Assembly: GCA_963969595.1 (NCBI GenBank)
Contig: OZ018411.1
Coordinates: 3,598,501-3,662,500 of the forward strand
Direction: 5' to 3'
DNA: 64,000 nucleotides
Source of the DNA: Neckera pumila
Taxonomy: Eukaryota > Streptophyta > Bryopsida > Hypnales > Neckeraceae
Position 1 is the stretch's first letter. The number at the start of each line of letters is the position of its first letter. Of this stretch, positions 1 through 11,994 are shown one piece after another. A program made the translations under genes and the position numbers. The notes under the pieces are model-generated. The model was not told the DNA's origin, searched no databases, and worked only from the letters and a program-made list of their open reading frames with translations.

Positions 1-2994
1 TCCAGCGCCAGTTATGACGGAAGAACATAGGCAGTCGCTTGAAGATATGATCCGGAGTCGCATTATCGAGGTCAGTGAAATTCTGATGAAACAAATTGTT
101 ATGTTCTGGAGCTTTCTGTTAGTAGACATATTTAGGCACCTCTGATGATATTCAAGAACAATTTTTAAAGGAGAACATTTTTAATGCATAGCTCGTACCC
201 TTATTAGTTGCCAGCTCGTGTTCTTGAAAGTGTCGTATTCACTAGTTTCCTCAGAGTTTATTTCTATTCTCCATGAGCATAGTTTTGAACCCGCCACATA
301 AATTTCCAGTGCTTTTCTATGCATGGTTACATTGCATAATTGTATATCTCACATGCAATTCATTGTTTTCAGGGCAGATTTGATGACCCCCAACCTAGAG
401 CTGCACCAAGTACTGCTGCTCCCAAAGAACGCATTGAAATGGTATGTTTTAGCAAGAAAATATTTCGTTTCTTGTATTTGAATCTCTAGTCCGCCCATTC
501 AGGTATAGTCAGATCACTTTTGGCTTGAATTAGGTGATTCTGAAATTCTGCATTATTTGTAGTATTTGTGTGGTGTCGGAGCGATACCCAAATGCTTGGA
601 ATCTGATACCATCCACTGTACATTCTTGCTAATGGAAGACGTCGGCATGCTTGGGGTCCGACGAAAAGATGAATAAATTAGTTATACTACGTGTAGAATG
701 ATTTCTTGTTAGTTATGCAGATGTGACCATTAGCACCCTATCAGGTTGAAATATTTGGTTGTTTTTCTCATTTGCTACATATGATAGATCTATCAAGGCT
801 TCTATGATTGTAGGCTTTCTTTATCAAATTTTCATAGCCAAATATCTTAGGTGGATATTAATTGTTTGTACTCAATGATGTGGTTGACATCTGTGCACTG
901 CAAACTTTCGCTTGCCCATTTAATCACTGCGCCTTCTGATGTGTAGGATGAAGAAAAGAGTAAAAAAGGTCTTGGAGAGATTTACGAGGTAAAGTTCTCC
1001 TCATCTTTATTCTTGAGTGTTGGATACAAGGCAATATTGTGTCTTGAGGCATTTTTTATTGTATCTATCTACCCTTGGAGCAAGCTTCCGCAACTTTTCA
1101 TTTCGTTTATCAAGGGAAAGGAGTGAACTGGTTGACTGGTGTATTTAAGGTTCCTGGAAGTTTGTGGCTTATCTTCTCATTTGTACACTTCTGTTGTATT
1201 TGCAGCAAGAATACATGGAAACTACTGGTCTTGCAGTTGCTGCTACGCCTGCCACGGAGACTTTGAAAGCTGAGGTACCGTGCACTATTTCCAGAGCTTG
1301 ACGCGATCGTTTATTTTCTGTTTGTGCTGTTTTAGATCTTATGCTCATTCAACTCGGAAAGTTTGGACTTTTTCTTTGGTTCCAACTCGAATCCTGTTAT
1401 ATGTACTTATTCTCAGCAAATGAATGTGTGTGTGCAGGCGAAAATTTTGTTTAAGAACTTATGCAATAGGCTTGATGCTCTCTCTCACTTCCACTTTGCT
1501 CCCAAACCAGTAAGTAGTCTTTCTTTTCCAAATTCCATTGGGATATCTTGCTACACAATTTCTGTCTTAAATTGTCTTTGCTTATACACTGCAGCCTGGA
1601 ATCATTTTCCATGGTTACGTAAAATCTTTGTGTTGCATGTGATCGTGATTCCGATGTCTGCGTATCCATTTTGAACTGCAAATCTGAGATCTAGAGTTGA
1701 GCACAGCATCCATCAGTAATACAGGCAGAGTTTCTACATTGTGATCATTGTTTCTATTACATGTAGATAACGCATGGTTGTCAATGCAGACTGTGGAAGA
1801 GATGGAAGTGAAGGTTGACGTGCCAGCGCTTGCCATGGAAGAGGTATGCTTGTTCTCCATTTTCACTTTCTGCAATTCAATCCTGCTTTATCTTAGGAGC
1901 GGGGGACATGGGAAACCATGGCATGTAGACTGAAGTAGCAAATTGCTTCAATTACTTAAAATTGACTGTCAAGTGGCAAATATGTAGTCCTCTGTGATGA
2001 TAACAAACTGCAGGAATTGCTTGTCACCTTAGGCTGTTCGGATTGTCTGTAGCAAATCACAGACCAATGTAGTAGCGCGTACCATAGGACTCCGCTAAAT
2101 TTTGGATATTAGAATCACTCTTTAATAATTTGCAAAATCTACGTTTGCAGTAGTTAAGAAAGCATAGAACAGGAATTGCCTAAATGTCTAATCATAGGAC
2201 GAGTCTAGAAGTAGTCAGTTCGCCGTTTAGTGATCAGGTGCACGTTTCCATCTTTTTTTGGCTTGCTCGTGTTTGTTTACGGATGTTTTTTTTCTTTCTG
2301 AGCAAACAGGTTGCCCCACTTGCAATATCGGATGCGTCCATGCTGGCCCCGGAGGAGGTTTACAAGAGTGCTGGTATTGTTAAGGGAGAGAGTGAACTAA
2401 CCCCGGAGGAGAGAAAGAGACGCAGAGCCCAGAAGAAAAGGAAGAGAAAAGGTTCTATTTTGTCACTTCTTATCATTTTCTATTTGCCGGTGAAGGTATC
2501 TTCCATCATTTCTGAAGGGAAAATTGTGCTGGCACTGTTTTGTCAATCATTTGAAATGTACGTAATGTGACATATTGTGTCTATGATTGCTCTTGCAGGA
2601 GCTAAGACTGCAGAGGATAATCTTAAGAAAATCCGTATGAATAATGCTCCAATGAAGGACCCGCTGAAGGAGTTGAATGTCAGATCGACACATGGCAAAG
2701 ATAAACGGACAACATCATCGTTCTCAAAATCTACGAAGGTGTGGACATTTCCATTTTGCTGTTATTTCGTTCAGGATGTCAAATTCGGAATTTATGTAAC
2801 ATTCTGAAATTCCTTGCTTTGTTTCTCTTACGCGGATCTTGTATTCTTCAGTTAAGATTTTACATTGACTTCGTTTGTTTTTTTCTTTACAGGTTTTTGC
2901 CGAACTTGACAAGGTTCAAGAAAGGGGTAATAAGTCTGCAAAAGCTGTCGACGCTGACAAGCCCACACTGAATGCTTCGTCATTGAAGCTGTAG
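1..2994 (+). CDS. MPP10: MPP10, U3 snoRNP component (3' part, spliced)
   Basis: C-terminal part of MPP10, which works with IMP3 and IMP4 in the U3 snoRNP of the nucleolar small-subunit processome that cleaves pre-rRNA for 18S. Readable exons: <1-70, 373-441, 947-988, 1206-1274, 1438-1509, 1790-1843, 2310-2451, 2599-2738 and 2893-2994. They join in frame, and all but one intron fall between codons. Recognisable family blocks are APVMTEEHRQSLEDMI, EIYEQEYM, LDALSHFHFAPKP, VPALAMEEVAP and SDASMLAPEEVYKSAG, followed by a Lys/Arg-rich stretch (EERKRRRAQKKRKRK, nuclear/nucleolar targeting type) and the family's short C-terminal LKL. Introns are GT-AG; the donor after 2451 (GTTCTA) is weak. The stop is TAG at 2992-2994. 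The acidic N-terminal half lies outside the window, so this is partial by position, not broken. Identification rests on block order compared with remembered family features. Confidence 0.95.
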
Positions 2995-3508
2995 GACTTC
3001 TTGAAAGGGATTGCTGCCACGACACATAAACTTCATCATGGACTTTGTGTACTTGCAATGTGCTGCAAGAGCAGCGGAAACACTTCTTCAGTGCGAACAG
3101 GTGAATCTTGTAATGCTTAGCCAGCGTAAGCTAGAGCACTGGAATAGGTCTATTTGTGGGTACTCAGATCCTTAGTCCAGTACTCAGCCAAATTTTGGAA
3201 TACGCACTGACTGTACTAGTACTTGTAGGTTCCTCCTTGCAGGAAGCGGACTACTGAAAGCATTGATCGAAATACAATTGTATTATCCCGTGAGAAAAAA
3301 TGAATCTTGAGTTAAATAATTTTATGGTCGATGTATGATCACTATATGTAAATATGGGAAAATTTTCAAGTCATTTTGGTTATTTTTTGGATTCTCATGG
3401 GATTTGCAAGTATGAAATGATGTCTACCATGTGTAACTTTGGTTGTTTTGTGATTCTTATATGCTTATTTTTAGCCTTGAAGATGATAGCAATTGAATTT
3501 GCACTCTA
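2995..3508 (+). other. MPP10 3' UTR and downstream flank
   Basis: The sequence after the MPP10 stop stays balanced in composition to about 3290 and then turns AT-rich, so the 3' UTR probably ends around 3260-3300. No other gene is visible before the first TTAA-type element. Confidence 0.4.
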
Positions 3509-3512
3509 TTGA

Positions 3513-4418
3513 CCCTTAGGACCAAGGCATTTTTTTTGCCAAAAAACACTCAAAACTGCCATTTCTATAGCAAAGAGTGAAAAAAATTGAAAATTGTTTT
3601 TTTTTCACATCTAACCGTAGGATCTTATACCTAACTAGTATGACTTGTAGAAAAAATTTCAAAATTTTTGACCGCACAGATTGCAAGATATTTGCATTTA
3701 AAGTGAAAAAAACAAGTTTTTCAACACATTGTGGGACTAGATTTATGACTTTGAACATTTTTAACTTTAATTTTTTGCACTAAAGAGTTTTGAGCTTTTA
3801 TTCTTTATGGTGGAGAATTGAGTTGAGAGTCTATGGAAAAATAAAAATAAATAAAAAATTAATTTTCATTGTTAAAAAATTTGTTAAGTAGAAGTAGATA
3901 CGAAATAGAAGGAAAATCTAAAATATTAATATCTTTTATATGAAATTAAAAAACACTAATTTCAATGGTGAGATTGTTCTAGCAAAAAAACTAGACCTTG
4001 TGGAACTTTTTTTTTTGAAAAATTATGAAAATTGCATTTAGAAATGAATCCTATAAGTTATTTTTTATTAGGAAGATGCTCTAAGTGCCCAAAAAATAAG
4101 ATTGTCCATAACTTTCTCATAACAAATCCAAATGAAATGAATCAAAGCTTCCCAGATAGACAAAAATTTAATCTATAAGAAAAAAAAAGTTAAAAAATAA
4201 ATTGCAAATTTTTTTTGCTGCCCTATGTCCTCTGTTTTGAGCTTATTTGGGCATAACTTTTTTTCCCAAGCACTGATTGAAAAAAAAATTATATTCCCAT
4301 GAAGCTTAGCATTTTTTTTATCTTCAAAAGAAGTTCAAAAAATCACGACAAAAATTCAGCCCGTAGGTACCTACTCAAAATCCCATTTGTCCCCCGAAGG
4401 GACAATGGTCCTTTAGGG
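3513..4418 (+). mobile_element. TTAA-flanked element, subfamily A (copy A1)
   Basis: About 906 bp. It opens with CCCTTAGGACCAAGGC after TTGA (a mutated TTAA) and closes with GGTCCTTTAGGG before TTAA at 4419-4422. The inside matches other A copies, with blocks such as AAAACTGCCATTTCTATAG and CCGTAGGATCTTA near the left and a GTCCC..GGGAC pair near the right end. No transposase frame. Probably a non-autonomous DNA element. Confidence 0.75.
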
Positions 4419-4422
4419 TTAA

Positions 4423-6597
4423 TCCTTTGAAGATTGAATCTTTTATATTTATTTTTGAACATTTTGCTTATATCTTTGTATGGATATATTATTTACATTG
4501 TTTTTATCAAATTGGTGGCATGGTTATTTGATGTTTTATGATCTTCGTGCAAGGTTTTGAATGAATTCATATATAGATAGGAAGAAAAAGAAAACCTTAA
4601 AAGTGAAGATTTTAAGTTCCAAATCTACATTCCTTTCCCAAACAAGGATTTTTAGGAGTCAGTAATCCCTAAACGATCACAAGGTTACTATTTTTTTGTT
4701 GAATTTGTTGGTGCAATTTGATTCAGAAATGATTGACTGTGTGATTTTTGGGTGCATTTTTGGAGAATGGAAAAGGCTTTCTAGGCGGTCATTTCAAATC
4801 CTCATATGTTTTTTTTTCACACCTCAAAATGATCTAAGAAAATTATACAACAAAACCGTAATGATATGTATCTATGGGAAAAAAACCAAGGTTTTTGCAC
4901 TTTTGAACATTCCAAATTTAGCATCATGATTTCAATATATGTACAATGTAGTAATCCTTAATTGAAAATCTTTCATCAATCTTGTCAACAATGGCATATT
5001 CTCAAAAAGTGTACAATTTTGTCAATCTTTTTTTGTAAGAAAGCTATATAAGACTTAAGTCTTCTTTCATTTCCACAATGGCTATCATTAAAATTGTTCT
5101 ACACAAATGAGGAATTATACTTGTTACAAGAGCTAGTCAAGAAAACAAAAGCTATGTTCATCTCCTACCAATCCTTCACGGATTATAGTTGTCTTTTTTA
5201 AGACTCCAATATTTCTTTGTATGAATGAGAAGTTATTTAGTTCAAACATTATCTAGAATCATTCTATTCATCATTTCGAATATGGACTTGGGACCTCTTA
5301 GGGAATAAATAACATTTACCGTTTTAATGGGTAGACTAGAGAATGTTCTCATTGAAAAATCTTACATAGATGGCAAATAGTATAGTGTCTAGGTAACCAA
5401 AATTGATAGGCAATTAGGGGACAATGACAATGAGCAAATAAATACTTTCACCTTCACCAAAAATCATATAGATAAAATCTATGCATATATTTTACTTTTA
5501 GACATATATTTAGATATAGCAATCTGAAGTTTGCTTCTAAATTTAGACTTGTAACTGTCAATTTCTAATCCACTAAATATCCCAAAACTTAAAAGATTTC
5601 AATTCTTGCAATTACAATTGCATTATAGATTGTAGTGAAATATCCTATAGCACTCTAATCACAAATATAATATTTTTTAATACTATTCTTTGCAAAAATT
5701 TACAACTTGAGCATAATATTAATTTAAAGCTTTTTATCACATTTTTAACTTTTATGAATTTTCTTGAAAACTTTACTCAAAAATTTCAACAATTCACAAT
5801 AGTTTCAAATTGCATTCCAAAGTTTGAAAATTTTAAAACTTTTTGAAAAGATATGACATTAACTACAAAAAAATATATATAATAGTTGAATCTACATTCA
5901 TTTGTGATGACCAAATCAAAGAATAATATTGAGAGATGATAATGTCATTACAAGTTCAAACATAAGGGATTAACTCAAAAAATGCCCAACATCCAAATTT
6001 TATTGATGAAGAACCTCTAGTTTTCATATATAACGTTTTATTCCCAATCACATTATTTCAAATATATGAACATGTAAATAATACAATAGAGAAAAGTATT
6101 GGCACTTGGTTTTGAAACTTGAGCTTTGATTTATATAGAATTACTAGCACAGTACTATAAATTTAGATATCATTGACTTTAAGATGAAAAATCTAAAGTG
6201 AAGCTTTGACCTCCTAGACGGTTCAATGACAAGAGGCACATGAAAGGCCCAAAGAAGGCAAAGGAAAAAGACTTAGATTAAAAAAAAAATTGAATAAAAC
6301 AAATGCTCAAAGTCTTGCCGTCTTCATTGTATTTTATGAAAATCCTAGTAATGCTTGTTGATTGGCCTTTCTTGACATCTAACTTCTTGAAAACCCACTC
6401 AACCATCTTACCTTTATCTCTACAAAACTGATATCAATCTCAAGGCCAGCTTACATGTATAGACTGGGTGGGTGAGTGTGGTCAACAATATCAAAATATA
6501 GAAAGCACTATTATATTCCTTCTACAGTGGAATTGTTCTTGTCATGTAGTTGCTTTTTCTGCCCCTTGAGCTCACATATAAGCTGGCCCTTACTGCC
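4423..6597. other. AT-rich intergenic DNA
   Basis: Very AT-rich stretch with homopolymer runs and no ORF that looks real. I see no gene, RNA gene or clear element boundary in it. Confidence 0.5.
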
Positions 6598-6600
6598 TTA

Positions 6601-7490
6601 GGGCATTTCCACAGCTGCAAACGGGGAAAGCGCCCGATCCGTGCCAATTGAATGAGCCTGGCCCGTGTATCCCGCTCTTTGCCCCACGGCAATACGGGCT
6701 TGGAACACGGGGAATTGGGACGGCACAAGTCCCATAGCGCCACCTTGCATCACTTCATTCACTTCATCAATGCCAACATTGCAAAAGCTTTAAATATTCA
6801 AAAAGTTTCTCAAAATTTGCAAAAGAAGACAAGAAGAGCCCATACTAAGCCGCGGGCAAACTCCACCATTTGGTCGTGTACTCATGAAAGTTGACCATGG
6901 CCGGCCACTTTTTGAGCCTTGCCGTGTATGCCTTGGGGCAATTAAAATGGCCAAGCACGGCCACTCCCCGGGTTTGTAGCACTTGTTGAGCAACTGTGGG
7001 GATGTTCTTAGGGCAATCCCACAATATATACTTCAAGGAAGGGTGCCAAGTGTAGTTTGAAATGCGATTTGCATGAGTCCAACTTCCCATTTTAATCTGT
7101 GCCCCATGCCTAGCAAGGAATGTCAACATGGCAAAGCTTTGTCATTGCCTTGGAATTCGAGCATACAATAAATGGAACCCCAATATAGCACCTCATTGGA
7201 GATTGTGATGGGATTCTCATTAAAAAAAGCTTTATCAAGAGGATCATGAGTATTGAGGACGTCATACTCCCTAGCTTTTTGTATTAACTCCCCTCGAAAA
7301 GCGTGTTCCAACAGTTAAAGCTTTCTTAGTACGGCACGCTCAAGGTTCACCATTTACTTGTCCTTTGTGCAAATTTGGGCGTGGCCGGCCTTAAATTCCC
7401 ACTTGACGAGTAGGCCTTGGGGAAAAAATTGGATAGGGCCCATGCACTGGCAGTGTCTCGGCTCTTCAGTGAGTTGTCATGGGGTCGCTC
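6601..7490. mobile_element. TTA-flanked element with GGGCATTTCCAC end (R)
   Basis: 890 bp between TTA at 6598-6600 and TTA at 7491-7493. The left end GGGCATTTCCACAGC and the reverse complement of the right end, GAGCGACCCCATGAC, match only partly but resemble the better-defined TAA/TTA elements at 21.9 and 58.9 kb. It is GC-richer than its surroundings. Two adjoining minus-strand frames (7123-7311 and 6845-7129) read like decayed coding sequence that I do not recognise. PIF/Harbinger-type assignment is inference. Confidence 0.5.
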
Positions 7491-7493
7491 TTA

Positions 7494-7865
7494 GGTCCCA
7501 ACCTTATTTTGCTATAAGTAGTGGGGTCAAGTATTTATGTATTAGATAACCAACAAGCCGCGGTAGCAGCAAGTAGGTTATTGGACATAACCAATTGTTC
7601 ACTTTTCAATCACAACCTTTGATCTTCATGATCCAAGGGTGTAGGAAGCAAGTTGAAAGAAGAGAAGGTTATGAGTTACAACTTGTAATGACAATGGTGA
7701 TGGGTTGCCAATGGGACGGTGCCACGTGAGTGTTGAAAACTCAACAACCGGTTATTAGGACATAGTCAAATACACCAGAGTCTAGCTCTTTTGTTCAATG
7801 GTTGTGTATCGCTTGATTGTTGTGCCTTTTGCAGTGAAATAAAAGCTTCCACTTGATTGCAAAGC
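7494..7865. other. Spacer before the duplicated segment
   Basis: Unique sequence of mixed composition. I see no gene or element in it. Confidence 0.4.
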
Positions 7866-7979
7866 TTGTCCACTCGGAAACCGACAAACGCACTTGCGAT
7901 TGAAGTTCCTGATTGAAGCATCAGCAAAGGTAACAGTGGGTGTCTCTCGGATTCCGAAGCCCTAATAAAATCAGAGTTG

Positions 7980-8520
7980 CAGTGCCGTGAATTTCGAATT
8001 AGACTGCGGAGTTGGGCTCAAAGCATACAAATCTGACATTCAATTCATCGAACTCGCACAATTTCCATGCGATCCAGCTCAAAATGGACACCAGAGACAG
8101 GCATTCAGTGACGGAAGTACAACTCTATTCCGGAAAAAAGATCAGTTAAAGGATAGATTGCGATGCTCCACAATTTCCAGTGTACTTGGGAAATCCACAA
8201 ACGCAGTTGTGCTTGAAGCACCAGGAATGCCAACCAAGGGCATCTCTCGGATTCAGAGTTCCAATTTAAAACGAAATGCAACAATGCTTACAAAACTGAC
8301 CACCTTCACTTCAACCAACACGCACAAATTCCATGCAATCCAGCTCAAAACAGACACAAGAAACAGGCATTCAGGGATCAATTCTGCTGCAATCCCAATT
8401 CGAAAAAAGATCAGTTGCTTTGATAAGATTTACTAAGAGCAAAGACACCACCTTTTCCAGTACAGCACTGGAAAAGGTGCGGCGCAGTTACGATTGAAGC
8501 TCCTAATAGAAAGCACCAGG
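7980..8520. repeat. Degenerate tandem repeat 3' of kelch gene 1
   Basis: Diverged units of roughly 200-260 bp share the blocks AATCCAGCTCAAAA and GACAGGCATTCAG (near 8075 and 8335). The same blocks recur downstream of kelch gene 2. The 149-residue open frame across 7987-8436 runs through these repeats and is not taken as a gene. Confidence 0.6.
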
Positions 8521-8620
8521 AAAGGCAATAAAAGGCCTCCCACTTGTATGCGTCTACTCTACATAGTGTACAACTACTACTTCTCTCCGATCCGTAAGCC
8601 CTAAACCGGTCCCGAAAACG

Positions 8621-9847
8621 CTACAAATCGAACGCGCACGACGTTTGCGCCAGGTTAAGATACTGCTCACTACAAACAACAGTCTCCCACTGCGGCTTGC
8701 CACTCTTCACAGGCGGGGTCAGCTTCAAGGTTCGCAACGAAGTCGATTCGTTTCTCTTCACAAGACCCGTGATCACCAGCTCAGTCCCCGTTGCCGCAAT
8801 AGACGGCGAAGTCATCTCCCCTTTCTCGCACTCTTCCGGCATCTTCGCCACGACAGTCCAAGCGTTTCGTTCCGAATCGTACACCAAAACTTCTTGTCCA
8901 TGAACGGCGTACATGCTTCCCTTCAGCGCCGCCAACGACGTCGGATTCGCAGGGACGTCTCCACCGTCCGTCGGCGTCCACATGTTCTCCAAAACTCGCC
9001 AAGAATTCGTCTCAGGATCGTAGATTTCCGCACTCGCGGTGAACACCCCTTGCACGGTGCTCTCGTATCCACTCACAACATAAAATTGGCCATCGATGAT
9101 GACGCCCATCGGCTCGTCGCGCTCGAAGCTCATGCTACGCAACGACGTCCACGAGTTGGTTTCCAGGTCGTAAGATTCCACCGAGTTCAGCGCTTTCTTG
9201 TCGCCGTCGTGTCCGCCCGCGAGGAGGACCTTCGACCCGACCACTCCGCACGCGAAGAACGAGCGCACGTTCGGCATATCCTTCCCTTGTCGCCATTTCT
9301 GCGTCCCGAAATTGTAGATAAACACAGAAACGGAAGGCGCCCAAGTGCTTGGCCACCACCCGCCCATCACTACCAGCTCACGGCCAACGCGCATAAGCTT
9401 GGAGAACGTCGGCAAGCCGCCTGCTAAGCCTGGAATTGCTGGCAAGCGCTCCCATGTCGCGTGTTCCACGTCCAAGAGCGTGATCCCAAGCACAGGCTCA
9501 CGAGCATCTTCACCAACTTCTTCGCCGCTTTCTTCACTTCCGGTTGGAGTTTTCTGCAACATGCACACAAAGGAAGAGCTCGCGCCTTCGGATTGGCGTT
9601 GCGCGTAGTACTCCGGGGATTGAAGGAGAGTGCGCAAGGACTTGGAGACGAAGTGCAGACTGGCGTGACACTGGAGAGGGACGCGCAGTAAGCAATTGAG
9701 GAAAACGTCGTCGGGGAGGCAGGGCGTGAAGCCTGTTGCTTCCGGCAGCGGCGCTTCTGCGGTGGAAACGCGGCAGCGCTTCATCATCTCGTTGTAAGCT
9801 ACGAAGTCGGCCATTGCGGACGCAATTTTCGTACTGAGATTCAACAA
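8621..9847 (-). CDS. F-box/kelch-repeat protein (copy 1)
   Basis: Intronless, 408 residues. An F-box lies at about residues 42-82 (TPCLPDDVFLNCLLRVPL..SKSLRTLLQSPEYY), the surface that would bind SKP1 in an SCF ubiquitin ligase. Kelch repeats follow from about 120 to 385, with motifs such as VVMGGWW, VLLAGGHDGD..NSVESYDLETNSW, FYVVSGY..AEIYDPETNSW and YAVHGQEVLVYDSERNAW; this propeller would select the substrate. Length and order fit the plant kelch-domain F-box family; the substrate is unknown. Met at 9814 (MADFVAYNE) is the likelier start because identity with copy 2 is much stronger from there; the first 11 residues may be 5' UTR. It is clearly GC-richer than the surrounding DNA. Open frames on the opposite strand are shadows. 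Confidence 0.93.
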   Translation of the reverse strand: MLNLSTKIASAMADFVAYNEMMKRCRVSTAEAPLPEATGFTPCLPDDVFLNCLLRVPLQCHASLHFVSKSLRTLLQSPEYYAQRQSEGASSSFVCMLQKTPTGSEESGEEVGEDAREPVLGITLLDVEHATWERLPAIPGLAGGLPTFSKLMRVGRELVVMGGWWPSTWAPSVSVFIYNFGTQKWRQGKDMPNVRSFFACGVVGSKVLLAGGHDGDKKALNSVESYDLETNSWTSLRSMSFERDEPMGVIIDGQFYVVSGYESTVQGVFTASAEIYDPETNSWRVLENMWTPTDGGDVPANPTSLAALKGSMYAVHGQEVLVYDSERNAWTVVAKMPEECEKGEMTSPSIAATGTELVITGLVKRNESTSLRTLKLTPPVKSGKPQWETVVCSEQYLNLAQTSCAFDL

Positions 9848-10560
9848 CTCGGGATCGTGGCACTCTAAACAGATCGTGGGTATCTACTCTGCTGTGAGAG
9901 AGTTCCAGCTGAATGCTCGCTCTGCAGGGCGGTAATAACTCATGGCGTAGCTTGAAAGCTCACGACACATGCAGAGCTCGAGCTCAAGTTATGAACACTC
10001 GCAGGGATTTTACAAGCGATACACTCAAGAGACTGTGATATTCGAAAAGCGTAATGCAAGTACCCTTCAGGGGATCAAACAGCTCTCAGTAGCCAAGCTC
10101 AAAAATTCTCAAACACGAACTCCCTCTACAATCTTCTGAGAGCAGGTCCCTCTCAAAATCTCTGAGACTGGTTTCTTCAATCACTCAAACTAAAGTTCCA
10201 GGGCCCCCTCTGAAAAACTGGGAGAGAAGTTCTCTTGATTGTACGAGCTCGTTTTGTAGCTCACCTCTACACCTCTCTGTGACTACTGGGGCCACGTTGA
10301 CTACACGAGCAGGATGGATTTCTATGCCACCTCTACAACTCTTTCAGACTATTGTAACCCGCTCTGAACACCCTCTGTTACTCTTGGTTGTTGCAGTAGT
10401 ACAAATACCGACGGAATAGATTGTAGGCTTACAGAATTATGAAAAGCATCCACCAACTACACTGAGACAGATTGTTGATGAGCGGTAAGAGGGTTGTGCT
10501 CCTGATATAGCGACTCCAAGCCTCTTGAGCCAGCATCTCTTTTTTCATTTTTTAATACTA
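9848..10560 (-). promoter_or_regulatory. Conserved upstream region of kelch gene 1
   Basis: The roughly 700 bp upstream of the start codon are conserved with 20840-21392 beside gene 2, apart from deletions. On the minus strand, GGAGTCGCTATATCAGGAGC (10500-10519) is kept almost unchanged in copy 2 and could hold a TATA-like element, implying a long leader. Promoter function is inferred only from conservation and position. Confidence 0.3.
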
Positions 10561-11884
10561 TCAACGGCACAGATCGTGATTTATGGGTTGAACAATACTA
10601 AACAATTGAATCAGTTTCGTGGCTTTTCGATGAAACTTCACAGCTCATCAGGCTTTCGTGGCCTACAGTAATGTGGCCTTTTGAGTGGCGCTCTCCAATC
10701 AGTGGGCCACTAGGCCCACTTGAGGTGTCTGTTTGAATTGGAGGCTTTTTTTTTCTTTTTTTTTTTTCTTGAAATGAATTGAAGTATTTTATTGGGAGTA
10801 TTTTGTTTAGAATATTTTATCAAGACTGGCTGGACGGAGATCAGATCCGAGCGGAGGGGCCACATCGAAGATAAAATGACCGCCGTCTCCGAAATTTCCA
10901 TTCAGTCGGTTGTAGTTCTGTGCATCACGTTTATCTCTCCAGTAGGATACTTCGAAAAGGTTACTACACGTAAAAAGCGTCCTGATAAACCGGCATCTGG
11001 AGCATGGTTCTTAATATTGGGTAGTATCTGAGAGCATGGCCACCGGTACCCGCCCAACTTGACACGCTCAAATTTTCCATCTAATTTGGAAGGGCCCTCA
11101 ATTTCCTTGTCCCTCACCGTTGATCACCATACACGGCCCATAAATAGTAGAAAGATCACTAATCAAGTAGAATAAAGAATAAAGCAACTAAACTTAGGAT
11201 GCATAGTGATTTCAAGGGTCAGTTCTTGACACGCAAGGATTAAGTGTTCAAGAGAATCTTAGGAAGGGCTTGTAGCGCTTTTCATCTAGTTTGAAGAGCG
11301 AGGGACCCAGCGCATGTGCTGGTGGGAATGCTCTGAGTTGTTGTGTTAACTGCTAGTTTGGTCAATCGGAAGAAGATAAAACATTCTTTTAGCATCTCTA
11401 TCTTGTATGTTTTGTAAATAAACATAACATTGGTGACCAATGTTGGGGGATTCCTTTTGCTTCTCCAAGTAGGAGCCCCAACATGGCAACTTCCTAGCCA
11501 ACCAATGACTCTCTTATAACTTCCCACTTATCCAATGACACCAGCGTTGACACTTTCCAACCACCCAATGAGTTTCTATAGATTATAACTAAGTTTACTC
11601 CCAGGTGAGTAGAAGGAGGCAGTACCCCTCTTCCAAGGGGGAATGGTTTAGGTTGGTTAACAATGTTAAAAACTATGAATTTTGGAAGTGTTGATTCACT
11701 AATAGAAAGGGACCATGCCACAATGTGAGATTTTGGTCATGTGAGCACTAATTTTGTGCTCGTATAGTCATAGAGAACCAAACTTTGATAATGTAGCTTA
11801 TTGCTTTAGAGCCACATATATACTACAAAAGTGATTGTAGATAGATCTACAATTAATAGTATGTTTAATGTGTAGAATCATTAG

Positions 11885-11945
11885 GAAAAATTTCAGCCCT
11901 CCAGAAGGCCGTGATTTCTGCACCCGCCTGGTGCAATTATGAAAA
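11885..11945. mobile_element. Fragment of CATTAGAG-ended element (E2)
   Basis: Starts CATTAGGAAAAATTTCAGCC then CTCCAGAAGGCC, matching the left end of the fuller copies at 12998 and 63605. Only this end is recognisable. Confidence 0.5.
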
Positions 11946-11994
11946 AAAAATCAAAATCAAGAATTATTATTAAAATTGGGTGCTGACTTGGGAC

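Larger units (their letters stand above)
7866..11885. repeat. Segmental duplication, copy 1
   Basis: Direct copy of 19131-23795, about 11.3 kb away. Homology begins near the CACTCGGAAACCGA motif and runs through the kelch gene, its upstream region and flanking DNA to about 11885. This copy lacks three insertions present in copy 2 and so shows their empty sites: TTA at 10931-10933, TTAA at 11657-11660, and the junction near 10552. Confidence 0.9.

Noticed and set aside
8645..9427. 260-codon plus-strand frame opposite kelch gene 1, and the matching 272-codon frame at 19604-20422
   Set aside because: Antisense shadow of a GC-rich coding region; Arg/His-rich with no domain.
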